Source: Vibrio albus (GTDB lineage Bacteria > Pseudomonadota > Gammaproteobacteria > Enterobacterales > Vibrionaceae). From it: 64,000 nt of DNA. Numbering within the stretch: position 1 is the stretch's first letter; every line of letters begins with the position of its first letter. A program made the position numbers and the translations under genes. The notes under the pieces are model-generated. The model was not told the DNA's origin. It did no database searches and saw only the letters and a program-made list of their open reading frames with translations. Of this stretch, positions 16,388 through 25,640 are shown one piece after another. The DNA lies in contig NZ_QFWT01000006.1 of NCBI RefSeq assembly GCF_003144035.1, positions 62,001 through 126,000 on the forward strand, in the 5' to 3' direction.

Positions 16388-17058
16388 TGACGATTGCACA
16401 ATTTGACGCGCTGGCGATGGACGTTCCGGTGTCAACGACAGAAGCCGAACTGGCGGTCAAGGAAAACGCGAACGATGCAGCGTCACTGAAAAATGAATTC
16501 CTGACCCTGATGGTGGCTCAGATCCAGAATCAGGATCCGCTGAACCCGATGGAAGGGGCGGAATATGTCAGCCAGTTGGCTCAGTTCTCTCAGGTAGAGA
16601 GTACGGAAAACATGGCGTCGCTGATGCAGAACAATCTGGTTCTGATGGACAACATGCAGGTGCTGACCACGGCTGGTCTGGTCGGGCAGACCGTGTATGT
16701 GAACGGGAATCAGGTGGAGCTGACCGGGCAGGAACAGCAGGGAAAACTGGTGCTGGAGAATGCCTCAAATACGGTGAACCTGCTCTTGCAGGATCAGTAT
16801 GGACAGGTCACTAAAGTGCCTCTGGGACCTAAAGCAGCAGGGGAAGTGGACTTTACCATTAACCCGAATGAGCTGGAGCTGGCTCCGGGCCAGTACACGA
16901 TTGCCGCTCAGTTGCAGGAAGATATGCCTGAGGCAGAAGTCTTACTGGCCGGCGAAGTGGCTCAGGTCAGTGTGCCGTCCAATGGCGGTGCCGCGTTAGT
17001 GAATGTTGCCGGAGTGGGCAGCGTACCATTTTATCAGATCAGCCAGTTTGGCGGATAA
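16387..17058 (+). CDS. flgD: Lateral flagellar hook-capping protein FlgD
   Basis: FlgD, the scaffold that caps the growing hook and is discarded afterwards; 223 residues. The conserved N-terminal stretch LKNEFLTLMVAQIQNQDPLNP and the following EYVSQLAQFSQVE are diagnostic. The middle part is a small beta domain (TVYVNGNQVELTGQ, NELELAPGQYTI). The ATG overlaps the flgC stop. Gene order flgD-flgE is standard. Confidence 0.95.
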   Translation: MTIAQFDALAMDVPVSTTEAELAVKENANDAASLKNEFLTLMVAQIQNQDPLNPMEGAEYVSQLAQFSQVESTENMASLMQNNLVLMDNMQVLTTAGLVGQTVYVNGNQVELTGQEQQGKLVLENASNTVNLLLQDQYGQVTKVPLGPKAAGEVDFTINPNELELAPGQYTIAAQLQEDMPEAEVLLAGEVAQVSVPSNGGAALVNVAGVGSVPFYQISQFGG

Positions 17059-17101
17059 GCAGAATTATCGGCAGGCACAGACAGCCTGAAAAGAGGAACT
17101 T

Positions 17102-18298
17102 ATGAGTTTTGATATCGCATTAAGCGGTCTGGACGCAACCAACAGCCAGATCAACACCATCAGTAACAACATTGCTAACTCATCAACAACCGGGTTTAAG
17201 CAATCACGCACTGAATTTGCTGCCGTCTATAACGGCATGCAGGCTGGCGGGGTAGAAGTCTCCGGTACGTCACAGAACTTTGATAAGAACGGTTCTGTGT
17301 CCAGCACAGGACGCTCACTGGATCTGGCGATTAACGGCAGTGGTTTTTTTGTCACCAAAGACAGCGCCGGTCAGACGCTGTATACCCGCTCAGGTATCTT
17401 TGGTACCGACAAAGACAACAACATCGTCAGCAATACGGGTATGAAGCTGCAGGGCTTTTCTGCGACAGCAGATGGCTCGGCCCTGCAGTCTGGTGCGCTT
17501 GGCGATCTGGCGGTCAACACGGCCTCTTTGCCGGCCAAAGCCACCGGTAATATGGATTTTATCGCTAATTTTGATGCCCGTGCGACGGCCATTGATACCA
17601 CAGTCACACCATTTGATGCGGCCAATACGGACAGCTTTAACTCGTCTTATACCTCCAAGGTGTACGACTCACTGGGCAATCCGCATACCGTGACTCAGTA
17701 CTTTACCAAAACCTCGGACAACAACTGGCAAGTCAATGTGCAGATCGATGGTGGCACCATCGTAGAGAATCAGGCCGTGACATTTAACACAGACGGCACC
17801 CTGGCGTCACCAACTGGCACCTTTAACGTTGAGTTTCCGGCGGCTGGCGCAGAGGCAATGAGTATAGATATCAGCCTGAAAGGCAGTACCCAGTTCGGTT
17901 CCGATTTCAGTGTCAGCACCAACAGCCCTGACGGCTATACCGCGGGTGAACTGACCGGGATCCGGGTGGAAGACAACGGTATGGTATTCGCCGCGTATTC
18001 CAACGGTCAGTCTCTGCTACAGGGACAAGTGGTACTGGCCGATTTTGCTAACCCGCAAGCACTGGTGAAAACCAGCGGGACGGCGTGGATGCAGAGCTAC
18101 AGCTCTGGAGAGCCGGTACGTAATGTTCCCGGTAGCGGCACCTTAGGTAACCTGTCTTCTGGTGCACTGGAAGGCTCCAACGTGGATCTGAGTAATGAGC
18201 TGGTGGGACTGATGACCGCGCAGCGCAACTATCAGGCGAACGCAAAGACGATTTCCACCTCCGATAAACTGATGCAGACACTGTTTAATGCCGTGTAA
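17102..18298 (+). CDS. flgE: Lateral flagellar hook protein FlgE
   Basis: FlgE, the polymerised hook subunit, 398 residues. N-terminal rod/hook motif NTISNNIANSSTTGFKQSRT, then the FlgE-type D1 segment SLDLAINGSGFFVTKDSAG, a variable surface domain (about 140-290), and the C-terminal coiled motif SNVDLSNELVGLMTAQRNYQ. A GAGGAA site precedes the ATG. Hook length would be measured by LafE (FliK type). Confidence 0.96.
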   Translation: MSFDIALSGLDATNSQINTISNNIANSSTTGFKQSRTEFAAVYNGMQAGGVEVSGTSQNFDKNGSVSSTGRSLDLAINGSGFFVTKDSAGQTLYTRSGIFGTDKDNNIVSNTGMKLQGFSATADGSALQSGALGDLAVNTASLPAKATGNMDFIANFDARATAIDTTVTPFDAANTDSFNSSYTSKVYDSLGNPHTVTQYFTKTSDNNWQVNVQIDGGTIVENQAVTFNTDGTLASPTGTFNVEFPAAGAEAMSIDISLKGSTQFGSDFSVSTNSPDGYTAGELTGIRVEDNGMVFAAYSNGQSLLQGQVVLADFANPQALVKTSGTAWMQSYSSGEPVRNVPGSGTLGNLSSGALEGSNVDLSNELVGLMTAQRNYQANAKTISTSDKLMQTLFNAV

Positions 18299-18325
18299 TC
18301 GTTACGGAATTCAGGAGATTCGTTG

Positions 18326-19057
18326 ATGGATGCTTTGTTGTATACCGCCACCAGCGGTGCAAGCCGGGTTCTGAAAGCGCAGCATGTTCGTTCCAATAAC
18401 CTGTCCAACGCCGATACGGCGGGGTTCCGGGCTGATATGGAACGGGCACAGAGCATTGCCGTAACCGGGGGCGCGTTTGATGGTCGCACCATGGTCACCA
18501 CCAATTCCGCCTCTACCCGTTTTGATAATGGGGATCTGGTGAAAACCGGTCGGGCGCTGGATATTGCCATTAATGGTGATGGCTTTTTTACCGTGCAGAC
18601 ACCGGCTGGCAATGAGGCGTATACCCGCGCCGGTAACATCCGTGTGGATGAGGCCGGCAATATGCGGGTGAACGGCTTTCCTCTGATGGGTGACGGCACT
18701 CCTATGGTGTTGCCGGAGCATCAGAACGTAGAGATCAGCGCCCGTGGCGTGGTGACGGTTGTTCCTCCGGGTGGCGGAGCACAGATCAACGTGGGCCAGC
18801 TGAAGCTGGTCAATCCGGATATTACTCAGGTTCAGAAAGAGAGCGATGGCCTGCTGCATAACATTCAGGGCGGGATGCTTCCGCCGGATATGACGGTACA
18901 GGTCGCTCCGGAACACTTGGAAGGCAGTAACGTATCCGCGATTGATGAGCTGGTTGGAGTGATGTCTCTGACGCGTAACTTTGAGATGCAGGTGCGGGTG
19001 ATGAAAACCGCAGAAACACTGGCACAGGCCGGTAACCGTCTGATGAGCACCAGATAA
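18326..19057 (+). CDS. flgF: Lateral flagellar proximal rod protein FlgF
   Basis: FlgF, a rod protein of 243 residues with the N-terminal motif VRSNNLSNADTAGFRADMER, central ALDIAINGDGFFTVQTPAG and C-terminal SAIDELVGVMSLTRNFEMQV. I use the ATG at 18326; a TTG codon immediately before it is in frame, but AGGAG at 18313-18317 has the better spacing to the ATG. Followed 22 bases later by flgG. Confidence 0.94.
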   Translation: MDALLYTATSGASRVLKAQHVRSNNLSNADTAGFRADMERAQSIAVTGGAFDGRTMVTTNSASTRFDNGDLVKTGRALDIAINGDGFFTVQTPAGNEAYTRAGNIRVDEAGNMRVNGFPLMGDGTPMVLPEHQNVEISARGVVTVVPPGGGAQINVGQLKLVNPDITQVQKESDGLLHNIQGGMLPPDMTVQVAPEHLEGSNVSAIDELVGVMSLTRNFEMQVRVMKTAETLAQAGNRLMSTR

Positions 19058-19079
19058 AGAACAGATTAAGGAGAAGGAA

Positions 19080-19865
19080 ATGCATTCTGCATTATGGGTC
19101 AGCAAAACCGGGATGGCGGCACAGGATACCAAGATGACGGCCATCTCCAACAACCTGGCTAACGTGAACACCGTCGGTTTTAAACGTGATCGGGTGGTGT
19201 TTGAAGACTTGTTCTACAGCATTCAGCGTCAGCCGGGTGCTCAGGTGGATGCCGTTAATACACTGCCCAGCGGCGTGCAGTTGGGTAGCGGTGTCCGCGT
19301 TGTGGGGACACAGAAAGTGTTCACTCAGGGGACCACGCAGAACACCACTCAGCAGATGGATATGGCGGTGATGGGTGGCGGTTTCTTCCAGATTGAAAAC
19401 TCTGACGGCGAAATCATGTATACCCGCAATGGTCAGTTTCATGTCAATGCAGAAGGCCTGATGGTGAACAGTCAGGGTCTGCCGCTGGAGCCACAGATTC
19501 AGATCCCGGCGGGAACCACCAATCTGTCCATCGGTACTGATGGTACGGTGACGGCGGTCGTGGACGGCAACCCTGACCCGCAGGATTTAGGTCAGATCAC
19601 CCTGGCAACCTTCATCAATCCGGCCGGTCTGGAAGCCGTGGGCGGTAACCTGTTCCGTCAGACGGAAGCCAGTGGTCTGGCGGATGAAGTCGTTCCGGGT
19701 ACAGAAGGTGTCGGCAGCATTAAGCAGGGCGCTCTGGAAGGCTCAAATGTTCAGGTGGTGGAAGAGATGGTGGATATGATCACCACTCAGCGCGCCTATG
19801 AAATGAACGCCAAGGTCGTGTCTGCCGCCGATGACATGCTTAAGTTTGTGGCGCAGTCTGTGTAA
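19080..19865 (+). CDS. flgG: Lateral flagellar distal rod protein FlgG
   Basis: FlgG, the distal rod subunit, 261 residues, close to the family's usual length of 260-262. Motifs: AISNNLANVNTVGFKRDRVV at the N terminus, MDMAVMGGGFFQIENSDGE in D1 and the C-terminal VQVVEEMVDMITTQRAYEMN. A GAGAAGGAA site precedes the ATG. Position between flgF and flgH is canonical. Confidence 0.96.
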   Translation: MHSALWVSKTGMAAQDTKMTAISNNLANVNTVGFKRDRVVFEDLFYSIQRQPGAQVDAVNTLPSGVQLGSGVRVVGTQKVFTQGTTQNTTQQMDMAVMGGGFFQIENSDGEIMYTRNGQFHVNAEGLMVNSQGLPLEPQIQIPAGTTNLSIGTDGTVTAVVDGNPDPQDLGQITLATFINPAGLEAVGGNLFRQTEASGLADEVVPGTEGVGSIKQGALEGSNVQVVEEMVDMITTQRAYEMNAKVVSAADDMLKFVAQSV

Positions 19866-19888
19866 TAACAGGCGCTAAGGTAATGGTT

Positions 19889-20563
19889 ATGAAGACATCT
19901 CCGGTCTGGTTCTTATTGTTGTTCAGTCTGATCTTAACCGGGTGTGTCAGCCACCCGGATTTCGTACCGCCTGAACCGGATGCGCAGGAATACGCACCGC
20001 CGACGCTGGATTATTCTTTACCGGAAGCGAAGAACGGCAGCCTGTATCGCCATCAGTTTGCCATGACCCTGTTCCGGGACCGGCGGGCTTTCCGGGTCGG
20101 GGATATTCTGACGGTGCAGCTGGACGAAGAGACGGAATCCAGCAAACAGGCGGACACTCAGTATGGCAAGAACGCCTCGGTGGACTTTTCCGCTCCGAGT
20201 CTGGGGGCAAATACCCTGAACGATCTGGCGGTGGGGATATCGGCAGACCGTGCGTTTGACGGCAGCTCTTCCTCTTCTCAGGGCAACCGCCTGGAAGGGG
20301 CGATTACCGTGACCGTACATGAGGTCTTGCCTAACGGTGTGCTGCGGGTACGTGGCGAGAAGTGGATCCGCCTCAATCAGGGCGATGAGTTTATCCGTCT
20401 CACCGGTATTGTCCGGGTGGACGATGTCAACCGACGCAATCAGGTCTCTTCTCAGCGTATTGGCGATGCCCGCATTACCTATTCCGGTCGTGGCGCTCTG
20501 GCCGACAGTAACAGTGCCGGCTGGTTGTCACAGTTCTTTAATAGCCCTTGGATGCCGTTTTGA
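19889..20563 (+). CDS. flgH: Lateral flagellar L-ring lipoprotein FlgH
   Basis: FlgH, the outer-membrane L-ring lipoprotein, about 224 residues. A type II signal peptide ends in the lipobox LTGC. The L-ring motifs FRVGDILTVQLDEETESSKQ and VRGEKWIRLNQGDEFIRLTG are visible. Two in-frame ATGs occur at 19883 and 19889; AAGG at 19877-19880 is two bases from the first but eight from the second, so 19889 is preferred. The stop overlaps the flgI start by one base. Confidence 0.95.
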   Translation: MKTSPVWFLLLFSLILTGCVSHPDFVPPEPDAQEYAPPTLDYSLPEAKNGSLYRHQFAMTLFRDRRAFRVGDILTVQLDEETESSKQADTQYGKNASVDFSAPSLGANTLNDLAVGISADRAFDGSSSSSQGNRLEGAITVTVHEVLPNGVLRVRGEKWIRLNQGDEFIRLTGIVRVDDVNRRNQVSSQRIGDARITYSGRGALADSNSAGWLSQFFNSPWMPF

Positions 20564-21684
20564 TGACGTATTTTTCTCGCTACCTATATGCCTGTCTGCT
20601 GGGAATAAACTTAGGCTTTACGGCTTTGGTTCACGCACAGGACACGACCCCTTTGATGGACCTGGTGGATGTGCAGGGCATTCGTAACAACCAGCTGGTG
20701 GGTTATGGCCTGGTGGTTGGTCTGGACGGGGATGGTGACCGGAACCAGGTGAAATTTACCAGCCAGTCGATCACCAACATGCTGCGTCAGTTCGGTGTGC
20801 AGATTGAAGACAATATGGATCCGAAACTGAAAAACGTGGCGTCGGTCAGCGTGACCGCCTCTGTCAGCCCGATGGCCGGGCCGGGACAGGAGCTGGATAT
20901 CGTCGTGTCTTCTATTGGTGATGCCAAAAGCCTGCGTGGCGGCACGCTATTGATGACACCGTTACGTGGCGTCGACGGAGAAGTCTATGCGGTGGCGCAG
21001 GGCAATGTGGTGGTTGGGGGTGTGAAGGCCGAGGGCCGCAGCGGTTCCCGGATCACCATTAATACCCCGACCACAGGACGCATTCCCAACGGCGCGACGC
21101 TGGAACGCGAGATTGTTTCCGATTTCAACAGCAAGTCTAAGATCACGCTGAACCTGAAAAAAGCCAGCTTTACGACGGCGAAGAATATCGCCCGGGTGAT
21201 TAATGACACCTTTGGCCCCGAAGTCGCCAGTGCGATTAACAAAGGCCGGGTCGAGGTACTGGCACCACAGGATACCGATCAACGCGTTGTTATGATGTCG
21301 ATGCTGGAAGAATTAAACGTTGAAGAAGGACGCAAACCCGCGCGTATTGTCTTCAATTCCCGCACCGGTACGGTGGTGATTAATCAGAGTGTGAAGGTGA
21401 GCGAAGCGGCAGTCAGTCACGGCAATCTGACGGTGACGATTACCGAAGCGGATCAGGTCAGTCAGCCAAATCCGTTTGCAAAAGGAAATACCCAGGTTGT
21501 AAAGCGTTCTCAAGTGGATATTAATCAGGATGAAGCACAAATGTATATCTGGCCGGAAGGTACCGAACTGAGCGTGATTGTGGATGCAGTCAACAGTCTG
21601 GGTGCCACACCGGATGACCTGATGTCTATTCTGCAGGCGCTGGATGAAGCCGGCGCTCTGAATGCCGATCTGGTCGTGATTTAA
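20563..21684 (+). CDS. flgI: Lateral flagellar P-ring protein FlgI
   Basis: FlgI, the periplasmic P-ring subunit around the rod, 373 residues after the chosen start. It is secreted by Sec: MTYFSRYLYACLLGINLGF leads to a cleavage site after VHA. The conserved mature start DLVDVQGIRNNQLVGYGLVV and VVGLDGDGD follow, and ASVSVTASVSPMAGPGQELD is typical. ATG at 20563 overlaps the flgH TGA (TGATG); a further ATG at 20548 inside flgH would put extra residues before the signal peptide. FlgA is its chaperone. Confidence 0.95.
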   Translation: MTYFSRYLYACLLGINLGFTALVHAQDTTPLMDLVDVQGIRNNQLVGYGLVVGLDGDGDRNQVKFTSQSITNMLRQFGVQIEDNMDPKLKNVASVSVTASVSPMAGPGQELDIVVSSIGDAKSLRGGTLLMTPLRGVDGEVYAVAQGNVVVGGVKAEGRSGSRITINTPTTGRIPNGATLEREIVSDFNSKSKITLNLKKASFTTAKNIARVINDTFGPEVASAINKGRVEVLAPQDTDQRVVMMSMLEELNVEEGRKPARIVFNSRTGTVVINQSVKVSEAAVSHGNLTVTITEADQVSQPNPFAKGNTQVVKRSQVDINQDEAQMYIWPEGTELSVIVDAVNSLGATPDDLMSILQALDEAGALNADLVVI

Positions 21685-21690
21685 GGGGGC

Positions 21691-22233
21691 ATGGTGAAAC
21701 TGAATAACAATACAGGCAGCATGCCGAATGCAATGCTGTATCACGACAACAGTGCGATGACGGAAGTGAAATATAACCCTAACCAGCAGGAGAAGCTGGA
21801 AGTGGTCGCGGGTCAGTTTGAAGCGATGTTTCTGCAGATGGTGCTGCGGCAGATGCGCAGTGCCAGCGATGTCCTGTCTGCGGAGGACTCTCCTTTCTCC
21901 AGCAAGGAACAGGGGGTGTACCGGGATTTTTATGACGGACAACTGGCAATTGAGCTGGCACGGAAACAGAACAGCGGGATTGCAGAGATGCTGGTCAGGC
22001 AGCTTAGCCCTGAGCAGTTGGGTTCCGTGGCACAAATGGTGGAACCGGCGAACGGTCCGTTCGCCGAAACCAGCCCCAAGACCGCACAAAATCAGCCGCT
22101 TAATATTAATACAGCCTCAGTCGCCTTTGATTTACAGAATCTTTCCGGGGAAACCTCAACATGGCCGGAACCGGTAAACAGTAGCGCTTTCCAGCAGCCG
22201 CTGATCCGAAAAATAAACAGTGAGTCGCTATGA
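21691..22233 (+). CDS. flgJ: Lateral flagellar rod-cap protein FlgJ, single-domain
   Basis: FlgJ rod-assembly scaffold, 180 residues. The rod-binding domain (about residues 30-95, VVAGQFEAMFLQMVLRQMRS and FYDGQLAIELARK) is intact. The C-terminal glucosaminidase/muramidase domain of polar and enteric FlgJ (proteins of about 310 residues) is absent; instead there is a low-complexity tail of about 70 residues. The missing wall-cutting activity could come from the lytic transglycosylase in the flgAMN operon. The stop overlaps the flgK start. Confidence 0.93.
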   Translation: MVKLNNNTGSMPNAMLYHDNSAMTEVKYNPNQQEKLEVVAGQFEAMFLQMVLRQMRSASDVLSAEDSPFSSKEQGVYRDFYDGQLAIELARKQNSGIAEMLVRQLSPEQLGSVAQMVEPANGPFAETSPKTAQNQPLNINTASVAFDLQNLSGETSTWPEPVNSSAFQQPLIRKINSESL

Positions 22234-23603
22234 GTATTATCAATATTGCGTTGTCAGGGCTGAATGCCAACAAAGTTGCACTGGATGTGACCTCTCAGAA
22301 TGTTGCGAATGTGAATACTCCGGGTTACAGCCGCCAGCAGGCCACCATGGCATCGGTCAGTGCGACTAAATATGCAGGTATCAGTGCCGGTAACGGGGTT
22401 GAGATCACCGGCATTCGCCGGGTGACGGACCAGTATGTGGTGCGCCAGACATGGCTGACGAACAGCCAGCAGGCTTTTTCCGACAGTTATTCCACGAATA
22501 TCAGTCAGATGGAGAGTATGCTCAGCTCTGACGCCTTCAGCATCAGTACGGGGCTGGATGACTTGTATGCCGCCCTGAATGATGCCTCGGTTAAGCCGGA
22601 ATCCCTGCCGTTGCGCCAACAGGTACTGAACGAATCAGAGGCGTTAAGCAACCGCTTCAGCACTCTGAGCGAGTCACTGCTTTCCCAGCACCGGGATCTG
22701 AGCGGGCAGCGCACAGCGGTCATTGCTGAGGTCAACAGTCTGTTAGGCAATATTGCTGACGTCAATATGAAATTGTCCGAGCTGCAAAGCTCTGGCGGAA
22801 ACCCGTCACAGCTGCAGGATGAAAGGGACAGGCTGATTGGAGAGTTGTCCTCGCGGGTGGATATCCGTACGACCGAGCAGCAGAACGGCAGCCTTCAGGT
22901 GACACTGGCAACCGGACAGCCGCTGGTTCTGGGGGAAGATGCCGCGCAGTTAAAGGCGGTGCCTGATGCTGGTGACCCTTACCTTGCTGAGCTGCACGTG
23001 GATTTTGCCGGGCAGAACTTTGCGATTACCGGCGATGTCGGGGCACAACTGGGCGCTATCGGTCAGTATCAGACAGAGGTACTGCTGCCGGATTATCAGG
23101 CACTGGATGATATGGCCGCGCAGCTGGCCGATGAAATCAATACTGTGCTGGCGGGCGGTAAGGATTTGCTGGGCAACGCGGGGCAATCTCTGTTTAGCTA
23201 CGATCCGTCCAACCCAGCCTCAAGTCTGAAGAAAACGGGACTCAGTGCCGAAGAACTGGCATTTTCTGCGGATGGCACGCCCGGCAATAATGACGTGCTT
23301 CAGCAACTGATCGAGACCAGTAATACTCAGCTTACGATTACCGGCTATGGCAACATGAGTGCCCATGATACGTTTTCCTCCATGGTCGGTCAGACCGCCA
23401 TTAAGGCCCGTCAGGCGATATCGGACTTCAATGCTGCGACTGCGCTGCATGATCAGGCCGTCGCGACCCGGGACAGCATGAGTGCCGTCAATCAGGATGA
23501 GGAAGCGGCCAACCTGATGACCTATTCCAATGCGTATCAGGCCAACATGAAAGTGATCAGTACCGCCAATGAGTTGTTTAATACCGTGTTACAGCTGTTC
23601 TAA
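22230..23603 (+). CDS. flgK: Lateral flagellar hook-filament junction protein FlgK (HAP1)
   Basis: FlgK/HAP1, 457 residues, joins hook to filament. N-terminal motif DVTSQNVANVNTPGYSRQQA, the helical D1 segment with SNRFSTLSESLLSQH, and C-terminal MSAVNQDEEAANLMTYSNAY followed by a heptad helix ending in NTVLQLF. It starts within the end of flgJ (ATGA). Shorter than enteric FlgK (about 545), mainly in the surface domain, as usual for lateral systems. Confidence 0.95.
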   Translation: MSIINIALSGLNANKVALDVTSQNVANVNTPGYSRQQATMASVSATKYAGISAGNGVEITGIRRVTDQYVVRQTWLTNSQQAFSDSYSTNISQMESMLSSDAFSISTGLDDLYAALNDASVKPESLPLRQQVLNESEALSNRFSTLSESLLSQHRDLSGQRTAVIAEVNSLLGNIADVNMKLSELQSSGGNPSQLQDERDRLIGELSSRVDIRTTEQQNGSLQVTLATGQPLVLGEDAAQLKAVPDAGDPYLAELHVDFAGQNFAITGDVGAQLGAIGQYQTEVLLPDYQALDDMAAQLADEINTVLAGGKDLLGNAGQSLFSYDPSNPASSLKKTGLSAEELAFSADGTPGNNDVLQQLIETSNTQLTITGYGNMSAHDTFSSMVGQTAIKARQAISDFNAATALHDQAVATRDSMSAVNQDEEAANLMTYSNAYQANMKVISTANELFNTVLQLF

Positions 23604-23624
23604 GCGAAGGGAGTGAATGAAGTC

Positions 23625-24527
23625 ATGATCAGAATCAGTGATAACCAGATCAGTCAGATGATGCTCAGCAGCCTGCAAAGTAATAATGCCGGTCTTGGTG
23701 AAGTATTACAGCAGATGTCGACCGGTGATCGGATGACCAAGTTGTCTGACGACCCGATCGGAGCGGTCAAGCTGATTAATCTGGAGCGGGAATCGAGCGC
23801 GATTGCCCAGTATCAGAATAATATTCAGAATGTAAAAACGACGCTTTCAGCTCAGGAAGTCAGCCTGACCTCAATCAATGACAGTTTGCTGAGTGCCCGG
23901 GATTTGGTGCTTTGGGGCTCAAACGGCACGTTAAGTGACCCGGACAGGCTAGGGATTATTCAGCAGCTTGAACAACTGAAAGCGGCGGTTTTTTCTACCG
24001 TGAACCGTAGCGATGAAGAGGGTCATTACCTGTTTTCCGGTACCCGGACCGATATCCCTGCCATGTCTTACGATGATACGGCTGGCTATACCGTGGACGG
24101 TAATGCTGATAAGCGCATGGTGACGGTGGCGAAAGGCATTTCGATGCAGTCTAACCTGACGGCGAAGGATATCTTCGATCTGGGCGGGAATGATATCCTG
24201 CAGCAACTGGAGCGGGTGATTGCCGAATTTGATACTCCGACTGCGGCATTCCGTACCGAGGTGGATACCACGCTGGCAGTACTGGATCAGACGGTCAACA
24301 ATGTGCTGGGTGGCATTACTCAGATTGGTGGTCTGCACAATAATCTGGATCTGCTGGATAGCAGCCATGCGGATAATAAGTTGTTTGTGGATAAAGTCAG
24401 CAACGAGATCAGCGCACTGGATTACGGGGAAGCCTCGGTCCGGTTGTCTGATTATCAGGCTGCATTACAGGCGACTCAGGCCAGCTATATGAAAATCAGT
24501 GAGCTATCGCTGTTTGACCGCATGTAA
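23625..24527 (+). CDS. flgL: Lateral flagellar hook-filament junction protein FlgL (HAP3)
   Basis: FlgL/HAP3, a flagellin-like junction protein of 300 residues. N-terminal flagellin-type helix QMSTGDRMTKLSDDPIGAVK and C-terminal YQAALQATQASYMKISEL. I prefer ATG at 23625; an in-frame GTG at 23613 overlaps the GAAGGGAG ribosome-binding site and cannot be the start. Its stop overlaps the next ATG by one base, coupling it to an unknown protein. Confidence 0.93.
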   Translation: MIRISDNQISQMMLSSLQSNNAGLGEVLQQMSTGDRMTKLSDDPIGAVKLINLERESSAIAQYQNNIQNVKTTLSAQEVSLTSINDSLLSARDLVLWGSNGTLSDPDRLGIIQQLEQLKAAVFSTVNRSDEEGHYLFSGTRTDIPAMSYDDTAGYTVDGNADKRMVTVAKGISMQSNLTAKDIFDLGGNDILQQLERVIAEFDTPTAAFRTEVDTTLAVLDQTVNNVLGGITQIGGLHNNLDLLDSSHADNKLFVDKVSNEISALDYGEASVRLSDYQAALQATQASYMKISELSLFDRM

Positions 24528-25585
24528 TGGGAGTGGTTGTGAACTCAGTTGTAGAACTCAGATCTCCGCAGGTCCGGATAACGGATCAGCAGAATAAAGC
24601 AACGGTCTTACCGCCCTCAAATGCTGGCCAATCCGGGGCCACCTCGTCGCGAGTGGCGCACGCCGGACGGCCCATGACATCCGCGACACCCGGGCAGTAT
24701 TCTGCTTCTGGTGTCTCCCTTCAGCGCACTCAGCAGCAGGTCACGACCTCACAGGTGGCCCGTCAGGCACTGGGGATGATAGGTAAAGAACTGCAACTGA
24801 TGAAGCGGGAACTCACCCAGTCACTCAGTACCGCCAGTATTACCCTGCCGGTGGCCAGTGAACGGGCTACTCAGCATCAGCACACCATCCGGCAGATTCT
24901 CGATGGTGCCAGAGTAGACGGCAGCAGGGTGCTGGATACGCAACTGAATGTTCACTATGACAGAGAGCCGAACCGGACCTTTACTATTCCGGGACTGGAC
25001 CTTAAGCGTCATCGCCAGCAGGCAGAACTGGTACGCATTGAATTTCCCGGTCAGGGTACGGCGTTGCTACAGTTCAACCCGCAAGTGGATGATAAGAGAC
25101 TGGCGCGGCAGATGGATCGCGATTTGGTGCCATTAGGGCTCAGAGTTCAGAGTGATACAGCAGGACAACTGCTGTTTTCGACCTCAGACGGCGCTTATCA
25201 GAAAATGCAGCAACAGGTCATGGTGACCGGACAGGGACACCGCTACCCCGCCGGCCAGGCCAACCTGATCACCACCCATCCGGAGCCGGAAGGGGTGGAA
25301 GATCTCAATGTGGTACTGAAAAGCCGAGACGCAGTACGCCAGACCCTGACGGGAGTCAACACCTGGCTGCGTCAGGTACAACAGAGTGTTGACACCATCA
25401 AGGGGCATCAGTCCCAACTGGTGGCATCGGCAGAAGCCCGTCCTCATTCTCCATCCGATACTGAGACCATTCAGAAGAAACTGACTGTCGTGAGTCAGGC
25501 CCGCACTCATTTTACTTCGACTTATCAGGCTCTCTCAGCACAGGCCAATGTGCCGCGTCATACCGTGGTTGCGTTGCTGAGCTAG
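24527..25585 (+). CDS. Unrecognised flagellar protein after flgL (possible HAP-like)
   Basis: A 352-residue protein I do not recognise by motif. It has no signal peptide and no membrane segment. A disordered Ser/Gln-rich N terminus (about 1-75) leads to helices (SQVARQALGMIGKELQLMK), a central beta-rich part (NRTFTIPGLDLKRHRQQAEL) and long C-terminal helices (RDAVRQTLTGVNTWLRQVQQ). That helix-beta-helix layout resembles axial flagellar proteins. The ATG overlaps the flgL stop, so it is the last gene of the flgB operon, and a strong terminator follows. In V. parahaemolyticus a gene called lafW is described as hook-associated in this part of the system, and this may be its counterpart; I am not certain. 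Confidence 0.65.
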   Translation: MGVVVNSVVELRSPQVRITDQQNKATVLPPSNAGQSGATSSRVAHAGRPMTSATPGQYSASGVSLQRTQQQVTTSQVARQALGMIGKELQLMKRELTQSLSTASITLPVASERATQHQHTIRQILDGARVDGSRVLDTQLNVHYDREPNRTFTIPGLDLKRHRQQAELVRIEFPGQGTALLQFNPQVDDKRLARQMDRDLVPLGLRVQSDTAGQLLFSTSDGAYQKMQQQVMVTGQGHRYPAGQANLITTHPEPEGVEDLNVVLKSRDAVRQTLTGVNTWLRQVQQSVDTIKGHQSQLVASAEARPHSPSDTETIQKKLTVVSQARTHFTSTYQALSAQANVPRHTVVALLS

Positions 25586-25611
25586 AGCCTTACCTGTTGT
25601 CACAAGCCTTT

Positions 25612-25640
25612 GGGGGGCTGCGAGGCCCCCCCTTTTTTTT
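25612..25640 (+). terminator. Terminator of the flgB operon
   Basis: G6 run (25612-25617) and C7 run (25626-25632) form a strong stem around a short loop, followed by eight T. It lies 27 bp after the last gene of the operon. The T-run overlaps the last bases of the convergent small gene. Confidence 0.9.

Noticed and set aside
18311..19171. A 286-codon minus-strand frame over flgF
   Set aside because: Shadow of flgF: histidine/arginine-rich composition, no start signals, and the plus-strand gene has clear motifs.
21313..22089. A 258-codon minus-strand frame over flgI/flgJ
   Set aside because: Shadow frame with atypical His/Leu/Gln composition across two well supported genes.
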